Part shown: one piece after another, positions 7,176-15,950 of the stretch
Layout of the letters: each line of letters begins with the position of its first letter
How positions within the stretch are numbered: the first letter of the stretch is position 1
NCBI GenBank assembly: GCA_964400735.1
Contig: CAYNVQ010000003.1
Location: 434,001-498,000, forward strand
Origin: CAYNVQ01 sp964400735
Lineage (GTDB): Bacteria; Acidobacteriota; Aminicenantia; Aminicenantales; Aminicenantaceae
Direction of reading: 5' to 3'
DNA: 64,000 bases
Translations under genes and position numbers: made by a program
Notes under the pieces: model-generated
Seen by the model: only the letters and a program-made list of their open reading frames with translations
Database searches by the model: none
What the model was told of the DNA's origin: nothing

Positions 7176-10100
7176 ATGCGTAAAGCATTCGTTATTCTTT
7201 TCGCCCTGCTCCTCGTTGCACCTCTAGTCGCCCAAGAGAGAACCGGCCGTATCATCGGCATGGTCGTGGATGCAGACGGGAACTCGATTCCCGGTGTGAC
7301 CGTCACCCTGTATGCCACAGCCGGTGCGCCGATGCAGGCCGTCACCACAGCCGAAGGCTCCTTCCGGTTCCTGGCCCTTCCTCCCTCCCGCGGTTATGCC
7401 CTCAAGGCCGAACTCGAGGGCTTCAAGACCAAGACGGAGACCGGAATCATCGTAGTGGTCGGACAGACCACCGAGATGAGACTGGAGATGGAAATGGGAG
7501 CTCTGGAGGAAGAGGTCACGGTCGTGGCTGTCTCCCCAGTTGTCGACACCAAGAAGACCGCGGTTTCGACGACCTTGAACTACGAGGCACTGCAGTCTCT
7601 GCCCAGTGCGAGAGACCCGTGGGTCATCCTGCAGATGACGCCTGCGGTTCAGGTCGACCGGGAGAACGTGGGTGGTAACGAGTCGGGTCAGCAGGCCAGC
7701 TACGTGGCTCTGGGCGGAATGGGCAGCAACGACACCTGGACCATGGATGGTGTGAACATCACCGACCCGGCGGCCATGGGAGCCTCGCCGACCTACTACG
7801 ACTATGACATTTTCGAAGAAGTCAACGTCACCATCGGCGGAGCGGACATGGAGCAGCAGACCGGAGGAGTGGCGCTGAACCTGGTATCCCGCCGAGGCGA
7901 GAACCGGGTGACCTTTGGCGGCCGCTTCTACTACACAGAGGACTACTTCCAGGCCAAGCCGCATGGATCGACCTACGAGGAAATCGAGAAGATCTTCCCG
8001 GGATACGGCTACAACCAAATACGGGATAATAAAGACTACGGTTTCAACGTTGGAGGACCTCTGTTCAAGGACAAAATCTGGTGGTGGGGTTCCTACGGTG
8101 TGCAGGACATCAAGACCAAGGTCATGAACGGATCGAACGACGACACCCTGCTGGTCAACTATGCATTCAAGCTCAACTTCCAGATCGTCCCCGAGAACAG
8201 ACTGGAACTGTTCGTCCATGCCGGAAACAAGCTGAAATGGGGAAGAAGTTCGAGCTCTTCCTTTCCGGCAGGATACAACCAGCACGGCAAGTACAATTTC
8301 GGCAGCCCGATCCTAAAGATCCAGGACGAGCACATGTTCGGGGATAGCTTATTCGTATCGGCCAAGTACGGATTCACGGATGCGGGATTCGGACTGTGGC
8401 CGGCCGATGATGAAGAGCTGACCAGGATCCGGACCTATAACGTGGCAAACGTCCTCTATTCCAGCAACGGCTGGTTCTTCTCTGGACGGCCGAACCATCA
8501 AGCCACCCTGCACGGTACCTACTTCAACGATGACCTGCTGGGCGGCTCCCACGAGATCAAGATGGGTGTGGAGTACGTGCACCGCTGGGATGAGTTTACG
8601 GCCAGCAATCCCGGCAATCTGCGCTACAACTTCAATTACAACACCCCGACAGTCGACTGGAACGGCGATGGGACAAGGGATATCGTACTCGATGACTTCG
8701 GGATCGACCTGAGATACCTGTACGTCGACAGGGGAAGCTTCCAGTGTGGTCCGGAAGGAAACCAGCAGTGGAGCGGTTTCTTCTCCGACACAGCCACCTG
8801 GGGACGGTTGACCGTCAAGTTCGGTTTGCGTTATGACTATCAGGTGAGCTATGTCAAGACCTATGAGATGAGAACCATCCTTTCTCAGGCCACGGATAGA
8901 ACGTACTGGGAGAATTTCTACGACATCCAGCAGACCATCCTGGGACCGCAAGTTGCCAGCGCGATCGGCGCGATCTTTCCCGGCACGACAATTCCGGAGG
9001 TCAACGCTTCCGACACGATTCCCTGGAAATTCCTGTCTCCGCGGTTGGGGCTGACCTATGACATCACGGGCGACGGGAAAACCATCGCCAAGCTGTCCGG
9101 GGCTATCTATGGCGCCCGGATGGGAAGCTACTACGGCTACCTGTGGCAAAGACGCGGCTCCGGAGGATACATCCGCTTCTGGTGGAACGATGCCAACGGC
9201 GACGACCAGACCCAGTTCAACGAGCTCTATTGGGCCGACTACAGCACGACCGCCCGCACGGCCTACCGGGCCTTCGACGACAACGGCAACTTCGTGGGCA
9301 ACTGGGACCGGGAAGAAAACCTGATGTGGGGCGGCTATGATCCTCAGAATCCCCAGGCGACATCGGATCCGCGTTATACCGTTGATCCTGATTGGAGCGG
9401 TGACAGGACTTACGAAATCGTTGCCACCCTGGAAAGAGAAGTTATGCCCGACTTTTCTGTCGGTGCCGACTTCACCTGGAGGAAATACGACAACTTCTGG
9501 GTAAATAGACGCTATGCGGAATACGCCGGCGGAGCGCTGCTGGAGAGGACAGACTATATCGAAGCCCCCCACAATGTCCCGGCTTCCTACACGGCTCCGG
9601 ATGGAACGACAGTGGATCTTGGTGAGGCCGCCGGACGTCCCTTCTATGTCTGGAGAGAGGGTGTGAATGATGTGTATGAACGGTATGCCACGACAACTCC
9701 CTCCGACTACTATGACCAGTACATGGGTGTTAACTTCAGGTTTACCAAGAGGTTGTCCAACCGGTGGATGCTGAATGGATCGTTCACGTTGCAGAGCCAG
9801 AAGCACTACTGGGGCGAGACCTGGCCCCTCGATCCCACCAACCAGTGGGCCGAAGACGAACAGACCTATGCCTACACCCTGGGTGGGCCAAGCGGAAAAG
9901 TCGGTATGCCGGTATTCTCCCGCTGGATGGCCAAGGCCCAGGGACTTTACCAGCTCCCCTATGACTTCAACATCTCCGCCGTGTTCGATATCCGCGAAGG
10001 ACATATCGTTCCTACCCAGATCGGATTGCAGGATTATGACTCTCCCAATTCCTACAGTACCGGCGCCACCATGGATACCCAAATATTCGGAACAGAGAGA

Positions 10101-10349
10101 TTGCCCCTCTTTTGGAACATCAACCTGAGGCTGGAGAAGATCCTGAAGATCGGAGACACGGGTAGAGTCTACCTGATGGTCGATGCTTTCAACTTGTTCA
10201 ACCAGAACATCCTGAACAGAAAACGTACCATCAATCCTGGAACCATCTATCTACACGACGGCACATTCTCAACGAACGCCCGCTCCGGTGAGCCCAATGA
10301 GGTGCTGAATCCGAGGATCTTCCGTTTCGGTGTGAGATTCCAGTTCTAG
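7176..10349 (+). CDS. TonB-dependent receptor, Oar-like, with carboxypeptidase-regulatory N-terminal domain
   Basis: A 1057-residue outer-membrane protein. A signal peptide (MRKAFVILFALLLVAPLVAQ) is followed by a CarboxypepD_reg-like beta sandwich at about residues 22-105 (GMVVDADGNSIPGVTVTLYA), a plug domain at about 120-235 (LPSARDPWVILQMTP, MDGVNI), a long beta-barrel rich in aromatic residues, and a terminal strand ending in FRFGVRFQF, typical for BAM insertion. ATG 7176 sits 8 bases after AGGAGG. It is driven from the sigma-54 promoter at 6910 through a leader terminator and is followed by a hairpin and a stand-alone Fis-type gene. Members of this family import or bind large substrates; the substrate is unknown. 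Confidence 0.95.
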   Translation: MRKAFVILFALLLVAPLVAQERTGRIIGMVVDADGNSIPGVTVTLYATAGAPMQAVTTAEGSFRFLALPPSRGYALKAELEGFKTKTETGIIVVVGQTTEMRLEMEMGALEEEVTVVAVSPVVDTKKTAVSTTLNYEALQSLPSARDPWVILQMTPAVQVDRENVGGNESGQQASYVALGGMGSNDTWTMDGVNITDPAAMGASPTYYDYDIFEEVNVTIGGADMEQQTGGVALNLVSRRGENRVTFGGRFYYTEDYFQAKPHGSTYEEIEKIFPGYGYNQIRDNKDYGFNVGGPLFKDKIWWWGSYGVQDIKTKVMNGSNDDTLLVNYAFKLNFQIVPENRLELFVHAGNKLKWGRSSSSSFPAGYNQHGKYNFGSPILKIQDEHMFGDSLFVSAKYGFTDAGFGLWPADDEELTRIRTYNVANVLYSSNGWFFSGRPNHQATLHGTYFNDDLLGGSHEIKMGVEYVHRWDEFTASNPGNLRYNFNYNTPTVDWNGDGTRDIVLDDFGIDLRYLYVDRGSFQCGPEGNQQWSGFFSDTATWGRLTVKFGLRYDYQVSYVKTYEMRTILSQATDRTYWENFYDIQQTILGPQVASAIGAIFPGTTIPEVNASDTIPWKFLSPRLGLTYDITGDGKTIAKLSGAIYGARMGSYYGYLWQRRGSGGYIRFWWNDANGDDQTQFNELYWADYSTTARTAYRAFDDNGNFVGNWDREENLMWGGYDPQNPQATSDPRYTVDPDWSGDRTYEIVATLEREVMPDFSVGADFTWRKYDNFWVNRRYAEYAGGALLERTDYIEAPHNVPASYTAPDGTTVDLGEAAGRPFYVWREGVNDVYERYATTTPSDYYDQYMGVNFRFTKRLSNRWMLNGSFTLQSQKHYWGETWPLDPTNQWAEDEQTYAYTLGGPSGKVGMPVFSRWMAKAQGLYQLPYDFNISAVFDIREGHIVPTQIGLQDYDSPNSYSTGATMDTQIFGTERLPLFWNINLRLEKILKIGDTGRVYLMVDAFNLFNQNILNRKRTINPGTIYLHDGTFSTNARSGEPNEVLNPRIFRFGVRFQF

Positions 10350-10378
10350 TAGAGAAAGAGACAGAGGCTGAAGTTGAA

Positions 10379-10411
10379 AAGCCCCTCCCGCGCAACCCGC
10401 GGGAGGGGCTT
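10379..10411 (+). terminator. strong GC-rich hairpin between receptor and Fis-type gene
   Basis: A perfect 14-bp stem (AAGCCCCTCCCGCG at 10379-10392 with its complement at 10398-10411) has a 5-base loop. No T-run follows, so it may act as a partial terminator or 3'-end stabiliser that lowers expression of the downstream Fis-type gene relative to the receptor. Confidence 0.65.
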
Positions 10412-10451
10412 CTTCCCGCCTTCGCATCAACACTTTAAAGGAGAAAAGCGG

Positions 10452-10742
10452 ATGGGAAATGAAGCTGAGGCAATGGGTTTGCCCGTTAAAAAGGAGCAAT
10501 GGGAAGAACTGTTGAGTCACCTCATCGATGAGTTTATGCTCAGGGGTGAATTCCCGCTTAAGGATTTTTTATCCTATGTGGAGCTTAACCTTCTGGTCCT
10601 GACGCTGCAAAAATGCAAGGGAAACCAGCGGGAGGCAGCCAAAATTTTGGGAATTCGAAACACAACCCTTCATGAAAAGATGAAAAAATACAGCTTGGGC
10701 CTGCGCAAAGTCATTGTTTTTCATGGAGAACGACAGAACTGA
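10452..10742 (+). CDS. stand-alone Fis-type HTH DNA-binding protein (paralogue)
   Basis: A 96-residue protein with a short helical N-terminus (LLSHLIDEFMLRGEFPLKDF) and a C-terminal Fis-type HTH (LQKCKGNQREAAKILGIRNT then TLHEKMKKY). It shares the RxKNTTLHEKMK-type recognition helix with the 122-residue protein at 1627-1995. ATG 10452 follows AGGAGAAAAGCGG; an earlier in-frame start at 10374 would overlap the hairpin and is rejected. It is co-directional with the receptor 100 bp upstream, so it may feed back on sigma-54 promoters in this island (inference). Confidence 0.85.
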   Translation: MGNEAEAMGLPVKKEQWEELLSHLIDEFMLRGEFPLKDFLSYVELNLLVLTLQKCKGNQREAAKILGIRNTTLHEKMKKYSLGLRKVIVFHGERQN

Positions 10743-10982
10743 GGAATCTGCTTCCCTTGTTTTTTCTTTTTTTTAGCGATCCTTCCCGGCGTTGTCTATT
10801 CTATTAAAAAAGGCGAGAACGGACTTATATTCATCCCCCCCAAAAAAAACGGAATTTTTCCCGACGTTCTCCTGGGTATCTCAGCCAGATATCATCACGC
10901 CTTCGAAGATATTTTCTTGAATTAAACAATAATTGAATTATATCGTAAAATAAAAGAGTGATTCCCATTCAAGGATAAAAAC

Positions 10983-12545
10983 ATGAATTTTTTGGATTCC
11001 AGAACAAGAAAAAAAAAGGACATCATGAATCGTAGCGTCAAACATCTATCGATCCTGATCATGGGCATTTTTCTCATGACGAACGCCCCTTTATCGTCCT
11101 CGGCACTCCAGGAAGACGAGAAAACCATCTCTGAATCGTGGATGGGGATATACATGGAAGGAGTGAAGGTCGGGTACAGCCATAGCTTTGAGAGGGCCTA
11201 TTGGAAGGAAGGCGAGGAATTGAAAAAATCGGTCACCGAATCCTGGATGAAGGTTTCCCGTCTGGGAGGAGCCCCTGTCGAGATCGTCTCGGGTCAAGAA
11301 TCCCTTTACAAAGAGGATAATATTCCTTTGGAGACCGTTGTCCGGACAAAAATGTCGGAGAGCGAGATTGTCTTAGGAGCAGAAATACAGAAAGACAAAA
11401 TCCTGTTCAAGAGCGGAGGTAACCTGATAAAAGAACTTCCCTATACGGAAAGGTTTTACCTAGGTGTTCCCCTGGAAGAAATCATAGAGACCGGCGATCT
11501 GAAGGCAGGAAAGAAATTCACTTTTCCCATCCTCGATCCGCTTTCTCAGGCCGTCAAAGACAGCACTTTTGAGGTTATGGGCCAGGAGGAGGTTTTGATC
11601 CAGGGAGAGAGGATGAGGCTGTGGCATGTGAGAACCGAGATGACCTCCATCATACCACTGGTGACGGAAGAATGGGTCGATGAGGAGGGGGAGATCTGGA
11701 AATCGGTCAGCCAGGCGAGTTTCATGACCACCACCTCTATCCGGATGTCGAAAGAGGAAGCACTTGAAATGTCCGAGGAGTATTTGGATATCGCTTTTTC
11801 CACCATCATCCGGTCCAATGTCATTTTAGAGCGTCCTCTTCAGGTGAAAGAAATTACGTTCAAGCTCAGCGGCATTTCTCCAGAGATTGTCAAAGGATTT
11901 CCCTTCGATGACGGCAGCCAAACCCTCCTGGAAAGCCGGGAAGATTGCTCCCTGATCCGGACGAATTCGCAGGTTTTCGAGGAAGAGGAGTCCGTCTCCC
12001 TCCCCATAAAGGGCGAGAAATTTGCTGAAGAGTTGAAATCCACGGATATCTGTCAGTCGGAAGACCCTGATATCATCGAGACAGCCAGAAAAATCGTGGG
12101 GGATGAAAAGAACGCCTGGCGAGCGGCCAAAAAAATAGCCGAATGGGTGAGTCGAGAGATGAGGGCCAACTATGATGTGGGTTTCGCCACAGCAGCAGAA
12201 ATCCTCAAAAATCGCGAGGGCGATTGTTCGGAACACACTGTGATCATGGTCGCCCTCTGCCGGGCCGTCGGGATTCCGGCACGGGCCGCCGTGGGTGTCA
12301 TGTACGCCAGTGGCATCTTTGCCTACCACATGTGGCCCGAGGTGTATGTGGGTCGATGGGTCAACCTGGATGCCAAATGGCTGGCCTTAGATCAAAATAC
12401 AGGGGAATACTTCACCGACGCCACCCACATTAAACTGGGACGCAGCAGCCTGGATGAAAATATTTTCCAGGAAATGGTCGGGTCTGTTTCCGAAATAATC
12501 GGAAGACTTGAGCTAGAAATTCTCGATTTCAAATACGAAAAATAG
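10983..12545 (+). CDS. secreted transglutaminase-like domain protein
   Basis: A 520-residue exported protein. A hydrophobic segment (ILIMGIFLMTNAPLSSSA) follows a basic N-terminus; an internal ATG at 11025 would give a more typical signal peptide. Residues 60-330 form a beta-rich region of unknown fold. The C-terminal transglutaminase core carries the catalytic Cys in GDCSEHTVIMVALCRAVGIP, His in AYHMWPEVYV and Asp in NLDAKW, the standard Cys-His-Asp triad. In bacteria the fold is often a protease or amidase rather than a crosslinker. It stands alone between two long gaps; 10743-10982 holds only T-rich runs and an imperfect GAGAACG/CGTTCTC dyad. Confidence 0.85.
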   Translation: MNFLDSRTRKKKDIMNRSVKHLSILIMGIFLMTNAPLSSSALQEDEKTISESWMGIYMEGVKVGYSHSFERAYWKEGEELKKSVTESWMKVSRLGGAPVEIVSGQESLYKEDNIPLETVVRTKMSESEIVLGAEIQKDKILFKSGGNLIKELPYTERFYLGVPLEEIIETGDLKAGKKFTFPILDPLSQAVKDSTFEVMGQEEVLIQGERMRLWHVRTEMTSIIPLVTEEWVDEEGEIWKSVSQASFMTTTSIRMSKEEALEMSEEYLDIAFSTIIRSNVILERPLQVKEITFKLSGISPEIVKGFPFDDGSQTLLESREDCSLIRTNSQVFEEEESVSLPIKGEKFAEELKSTDICQSEDPDIIETARKIVGDEKNAWRAAKKIAEWVSREMRANYDVGFATAAEILKNREGDCSEHTVIMVALCRAVGIPARAAVGVMYASGIFAYHMWPEVYVGRWVNLDAKWLALDQNTGEYFTDATHIKLGRSSLDENIFQEMVGSVSEIIGRLELEILDFKYEK

Positions 12546-12646
12546 TTTTTCAAGATACCTGAATAATTTCTGGAAGTAAAAAGACGATTTAAAAGGGGAA
12601 AAAGGGAAAGACTCTCAGACTAAAGGCTTAATTAAAACGGAACCCA

Positions 12647-13537
12647 ATGAATAAACGGATACTTTGGTTCATCCTCCTCCTCATCTTTTTCTCCTGGGCC
12701 ATCACTTTTTCTATTCAATTTTTCAACCTGAACCAAAATCCCATGGCTGTCGTTATGGTACTTCCTCTGTTTCTTGTTCTGGTTTTTATGCTGACCGCAA
12801 AAAGTGAGAGCTTTTCCTCCATCGGCTGGCGGATTCCTCATTTCAAGTTCATTCTACTTAGCATTTTCCTTCCCTTGTTGCAGATAGGCATCGTATTGAT
12901 TGCAGGATTTGCCTTTAACCTGGTTTCTTATAACAAGGAGCATTTTCTTGTGCAGAGACCCACTCCCCATATTTGGCTGAATTTGTTGATCTGCATTCCT
13001 TCGATGTTTATACCTTTCATTCTTCTTTCCTTTCCCCGTTTTGTTTTTGGCTGGTTAAGCCATTTGAGCGAGGAAATCGCCTGGCGCGGATATCTTTTCA
13101 GAAAGATCACACTGGAAAAGAGAAGTTTACAAAAGGCTGTTTTTATTTCCGGTGCTGTCTGGTGGGCCTGGCATGCTCCGATGTTCATGCTGAGCCCTGT
13201 CCTTAAAGAACTCGGCTTCTGGTCATTAGCGGTGACAGCAGCCTTGGCCCTTCTTTCTTTGGTCGGGACATCTTTTATTTATTCATGGATATATATACAG
13301 AGCGGATCGATATGGGCTCCCACCGTCATGCACCTTTTCTGGAATTTGTTCAGGGGGATTCTGACCGGCAGATTGGCGGATGGAGAACCGGGCCTTTTCA
13401 CAGGGAATCTCTGGCTTATAAACGGAGAGGGGATAATCGGGATGATGGTTACGGTGTTTTTTGGTCTGGCTTTTTATTTTCTCATCCGGCGAATTGAGCG
13501 CACGAGCGAGTGGACACACTTAAGGATTGAGGTATAA
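12647..13537 (+). CDS. CPBP-family intramembrane metalloprotease (CAAX-like)
   Basis: A 296-residue polytopic membrane protein with about eight hydrophobic segments. The CPBP/Abi motifs are present: EEIAWRGYLF (EExxxR) at about residue 142, a second-motif WWAWHAPMF with the conserved His, and a third HLFWN motif near residue 225. Family members cleave membrane substrates or act as scaffolds. Its stop lies just before the M20 peptidase start at 13539, so the two are probably co-transcribed. Confidence 0.88.
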   Translation: MNKRILWFILLLIFFSWAITFSIQFFNLNQNPMAVVMVLPLFLVLVFMLTAKSESFSSIGWRIPHFKFILLSIFLPLLQIGIVLIAGFAFNLVSYNKEHFLVQRPTPHIWLNLLICIPSMFIPFILLSFPRFVFGWLSHLSEEIAWRGYLFRKITLEKRSLQKAVFISGAVWWAWHAPMFMLSPVLKELGFWSLAVTAALALLSLVGTSFIYSWIYIQSGSIWAPTVMHLFWNLFRGILTGRLADGEPGLFTGNLWLINGEGIIGMMVTVFFGLAFYFLIRRIERTSEWTHLRIEV

Positions 13538-13538
13538 G

Positions 13539-14753
13539 ATGAGTAAAGCGATGGATCAAGATAAAATAAGGAATTTTGTCAGGAACTCCCGTCAAGAGAT
13601 GATCCATATCCTCTCTGACCTGGTGAGCATTCCCACTATCAATCCTCCGGGAAAGGCCTATCGCCGGTGTGTGGATTTCCTGTCGGGGTTGTTGAAAGAA
13701 TGGCACATCGAACATGATGTGATTTCCGTCACAAAGGGGAAGTATCCTCGGTTCTGCATCCTGGGCAGGGGGGGAGAAGGAGAGACCGGACTGCATCTCC
13801 ACGGCCATTATGACGTCGTGCCGGCCTATTCGCCCCAGCAGTTCGAGCCGAAAGTTCAAGGCGATTGCCTGTATGGCAGGGGGAGTTCGGACATGAAGAG
13901 CGGCCTGGTGGCCATCCTCTATACCTTGAGATTTTTCCAAAATAGGGGCAAGGAGTTCAAAGAACGAATTTCTTTTTCCCTCGTTCCCGATGAGGAGAGC
14001 GGGAGCCGCCTGGGGACACAGCACCTTTACCAGGCCGGACTTCTCCCCCGGCGCTCTTTGGGGATGCTCATGCCTGAACCCACCAGCGGAAAGGTCTGGA
14101 ATGCCAGCAAGGGAGCCCTGACCTACCGGGTGACCGTCCGTGGAAAACCTGCCCATGTGGCCCTAGGACACCAGGGGCGAAATGCTTTCGAATCCATGGT
14201 GAATGTGGTCCAATCCCTGCTTGAGTTGAAAGAAAAGGTCAGCCAACGAAGGACGTCCCTTCCCGTGAAACCCCCTGAGGCGGGCTTGTCTGTCATGCTG
14301 ATCGGCGGAGAGTCGGGAAGCGGGGTGAATTTTAATGTCGTTCCGGACAGAGCTTACTTTACGATCGACAGACGGATCAATCCCGAGGAAAAACTGACCG
14401 AAGCCAAGCAGGAGTTGATGGAGACCTTTCGGGAGGTTGGCGAACGCGGCATCGATGTCGAGACCGAACTGATTCAGGAGGGGGAGTCCTCGGCTTCGGA
14501 TTCCGGCAGCCCTCTTGCCGCTGCTTTGATAGATTCGGTCTCTGCCGTAAAAGGCGAAATTCCTGTTTTCGAGCTTTGCCCGGGTCTCTGCGAGATCCGT
14601 TTTTTTAATAACCAGGGAATTCCGGCTTATGCCTACGGACCGGGTCTTCTGGAAGTCTCCCATGGACCGGAAGAGTTTGTAAAGATTTCAGATCTTCTGG
14701 ACTGCACGGAGATATTCATCCGCGCGGTCCTTCAACTGCTGGCCGGCGATTAA
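13539..14753 (+). CDS. M20-family metallopeptidase (ArgE/DapE/CPG2-like deacylase)
   Basis: A 404-residue zinc hydrolase. Metal ligands are visible in LHLHGHYDVVPA (His and the following Asp), YGRGSSDMKSG (bridging Asp) and VPDEESGS (catalytic Glu-Glu). A central dimerisation domain spans about residues 185-295 (AHVALGHQGRNAFESM), and the last ligand His is in EVSHGPEEFV near the C-terminus. ATG 13539 follows GAGGT; a TTG four codons upstream overlaps the preceding gene and is less likely. The exact substrate is not predictable; N-acyl amino acids or dipeptides are usual. Confidence 0.9.
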   Translation: MSKAMDQDKIRNFVRNSRQEMIHILSDLVSIPTINPPGKAYRRCVDFLSGLLKEWHIEHDVISVTKGKYPRFCILGRGGEGETGLHLHGHYDVVPAYSPQQFEPKVQGDCLYGRGSSDMKSGLVAILYTLRFFQNRGKEFKERISFSLVPDEESGSRLGTQHLYQAGLLPRRSLGMLMPEPTSGKVWNASKGALTYRVTVRGKPAHVALGHQGRNAFESMVNVVQSLLELKEKVSQRRTSLPVKPPEAGLSVMLIGGESGSGVNFNVVPDRAYFTIDRRINPEEKLTEAKQELMETFREVGERGIDVETELIQEGESSASDSGSPLAAALIDSVSAVKGEIPVFELCPGLCEIRFFNNQGIPAYAYGPGLLEVSHGPEEFVKISDLLDCTEIFIRAVLQLLAGD

Positions 14754-15029
14754 AATCATTCCCCCTCCAGGGAATCGATGGGAAAAATCAGCGGGTTGAT
14801 GGGCCAGCCTGCCTATCTGTTTCTTCATTACCGAAATGGGGCTTCTTCCTCGAAGAAAAAGCTGCCCGGTTTGTATGGCTCCTCTCCCGGCGTCCCTGAC
14901 TGCTGAAGAGATCATGGCTGAATTCTGGGGCTAAGGAGGAGGAAAATAGGTTGCAAGCGAGGGCCGATTTTTTTATCATGAACCTGAGTGTTTTCCTGAC
15001 CGGTTATTCAATCCATCCGAGGAGGCCCT
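14754..15029. repeat. intergenic region with a copy of a dispersed repeat
   Basis: There is no gene in this gap. Bases 14759-14795 closely match 22806-22842 (shared TTCCCCCTCCA, ATCGATGGG and CAGCGGG blocks in the same order), which form the right part of a larger palindromic element there. The rest of the gap shows no clear structure. Confidence 0.55.
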
Positions 15030-15398
15030 ATGTTTCATATACAGGCGAAACAGCATAAAGACCCCCCTTCATTCTTGACCATGAAACTTTCTCCTGTCGA
15101 TCCCATCCCTGCAGAATCCCATATAAAGGATTATGGGGTGGATATGTTGGCTCCAGGAGCCTCGACCGATCTACACCATCATGACTGCGATGAATGGTGG
15201 ATCATCGCCGACGGCATAGCCCGGGTAGCTGGCGCGGATAGGGAGATAGAGATAGGACCCGGGGATATGGTTTTTACCCCGAAGGGAGAATCCCACAAGC
15301 TGGAAGCCATCACCTTGGTCAAGGTGGTATGGTTCGAGGGGCCTCTCCAGGGCCAAGAAAGAAAAGGATCCATCCCGCATCTACCGGTTGAAGAATAA
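15030..15398 (+). CDS. small cupin-domain protein
   Basis: A 122-residue single-domain cupin. Motif 1 metal ligands are visible in STDLHHHDCDEWWIIADG (HxH and the later Glu) and motif 2 in GPGDMVFTPKGESHKL. GAGGAGG precedes the ATG. Such proteins bind a metal and act as sugar or oxygen chemistry enzymes or as binding proteins; nothing here decides which. A Nudix gene follows 45 bp downstream on the same strand. Confidence 0.85.
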   Translation: MFHIQAKQHKDPPSFLTMKLSPVDPIPAESHIKDYGVDMLAPGASTDLHHHDCDEWWIIADGIARVAGADREIEIGPGDMVFTPKGESHKLEAITLVKVVWFEGPLQGQERKGSIPHLPVEE

Positions 15399-15443
15399 TA
15401 GACCGGATCTTGAATGCGTCCAGCCTTTGGTCATTCCTAGGTC

Positions 15444-15950
15444 ATGATGAAAGGAAAATTCAAATACTGTATCTTCTGCGGAGCGGAACTCGGGCCGCAG
15501 AAGGTGGAAGACAGGGTTAGGTTGGTCTGTCCGGATTGCGGGTGGATCCGTTATGAGAATCCGCTTCCCTGTGCGGCCGCCTTTGTGAGCAATACGAAGG
15601 GGGAGATTCTGCTCGTGAGAAGAGGTGTCGAACCGGCCAAGGGGGAGTGGGCCCTTCCGTCGGGTTTTATCGAGATCGAAGAAACCCCTCAGACTGCCTG
15701 TCTCAGGGAGCTCAAGGAGGAGACCGGTCTCGAAGGGAGGATTCTCCGGTTGCTCGGCGTATACGCCCAGGAATCGGCGATGTACAAAAACGTGCTCATC
15801 ATTGGCTACGAGGTCGAGGCCGCTGGAGTGCCTTCCCCGGGATCTGATTCATTGAGCGTGCGGTATTTTTTGCCTGCCGAACTTCCTGAAATCGCCTTTC
15901 CCAGCCACCGGGAGATGATAGAGGACGGGATAAGAGGACGGATGGAATGA
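15444..15950 (+). CDS. Nudix hydrolase with N-terminal zinc ribbon
   Basis: 168 residues. An N-terminal zinc ribbon (CIFCGAE and CPDCGW) is followed by a Nudix domain with the box G-x5-E-x7-REL-x-EET-GL beginning GFIEIEETPQTACLRELKEE. The arrangement resembles NudC-type NADH pyrophosphatases, but the protein is shorter than NudC, so it is better called a general nucleoside-diphosphate-linked hydrolase. Its stop overlaps the start of the DUF89 gene by 4 bases (ATGA), so the genes are translationally coupled; both could serve metabolite repair (inference). Confidence 0.9.
   Translation: MMKGKFKYCIFCGAELGPQKVEDRVRLVCPDCGWIRYENPLPCAAAFVSNTKGEILLVRRGVEPAKGEWALPSGFIEIEETPQTACLRELKEETGLEGRILRLLGVYAQESAMYKNVLIIGYEVEAAGVPSPGSDSLSVRYFLPAELPEIAFPSHREMIEDGIRGRME

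Noticed and set aside
7224..8285. 353-codon antisense frame in the receptor
   Set aside because: Same reason; no ribosome-binding site and no recognisable motif.
8349..10082. 577-codon open frame antisense to the TonB-dependent receptor
   Set aside because: It mirrors the strong codon bias of the receptor gene; the translation has no domain and is rich in Gly/Val/Ile in a pattern typical of antisense shadows.
13482..14156. 224-codon minus-strand frame opposite the M20 peptidase
   Set aside because: Antisense shadow of a gene with intact catalytic motifs.
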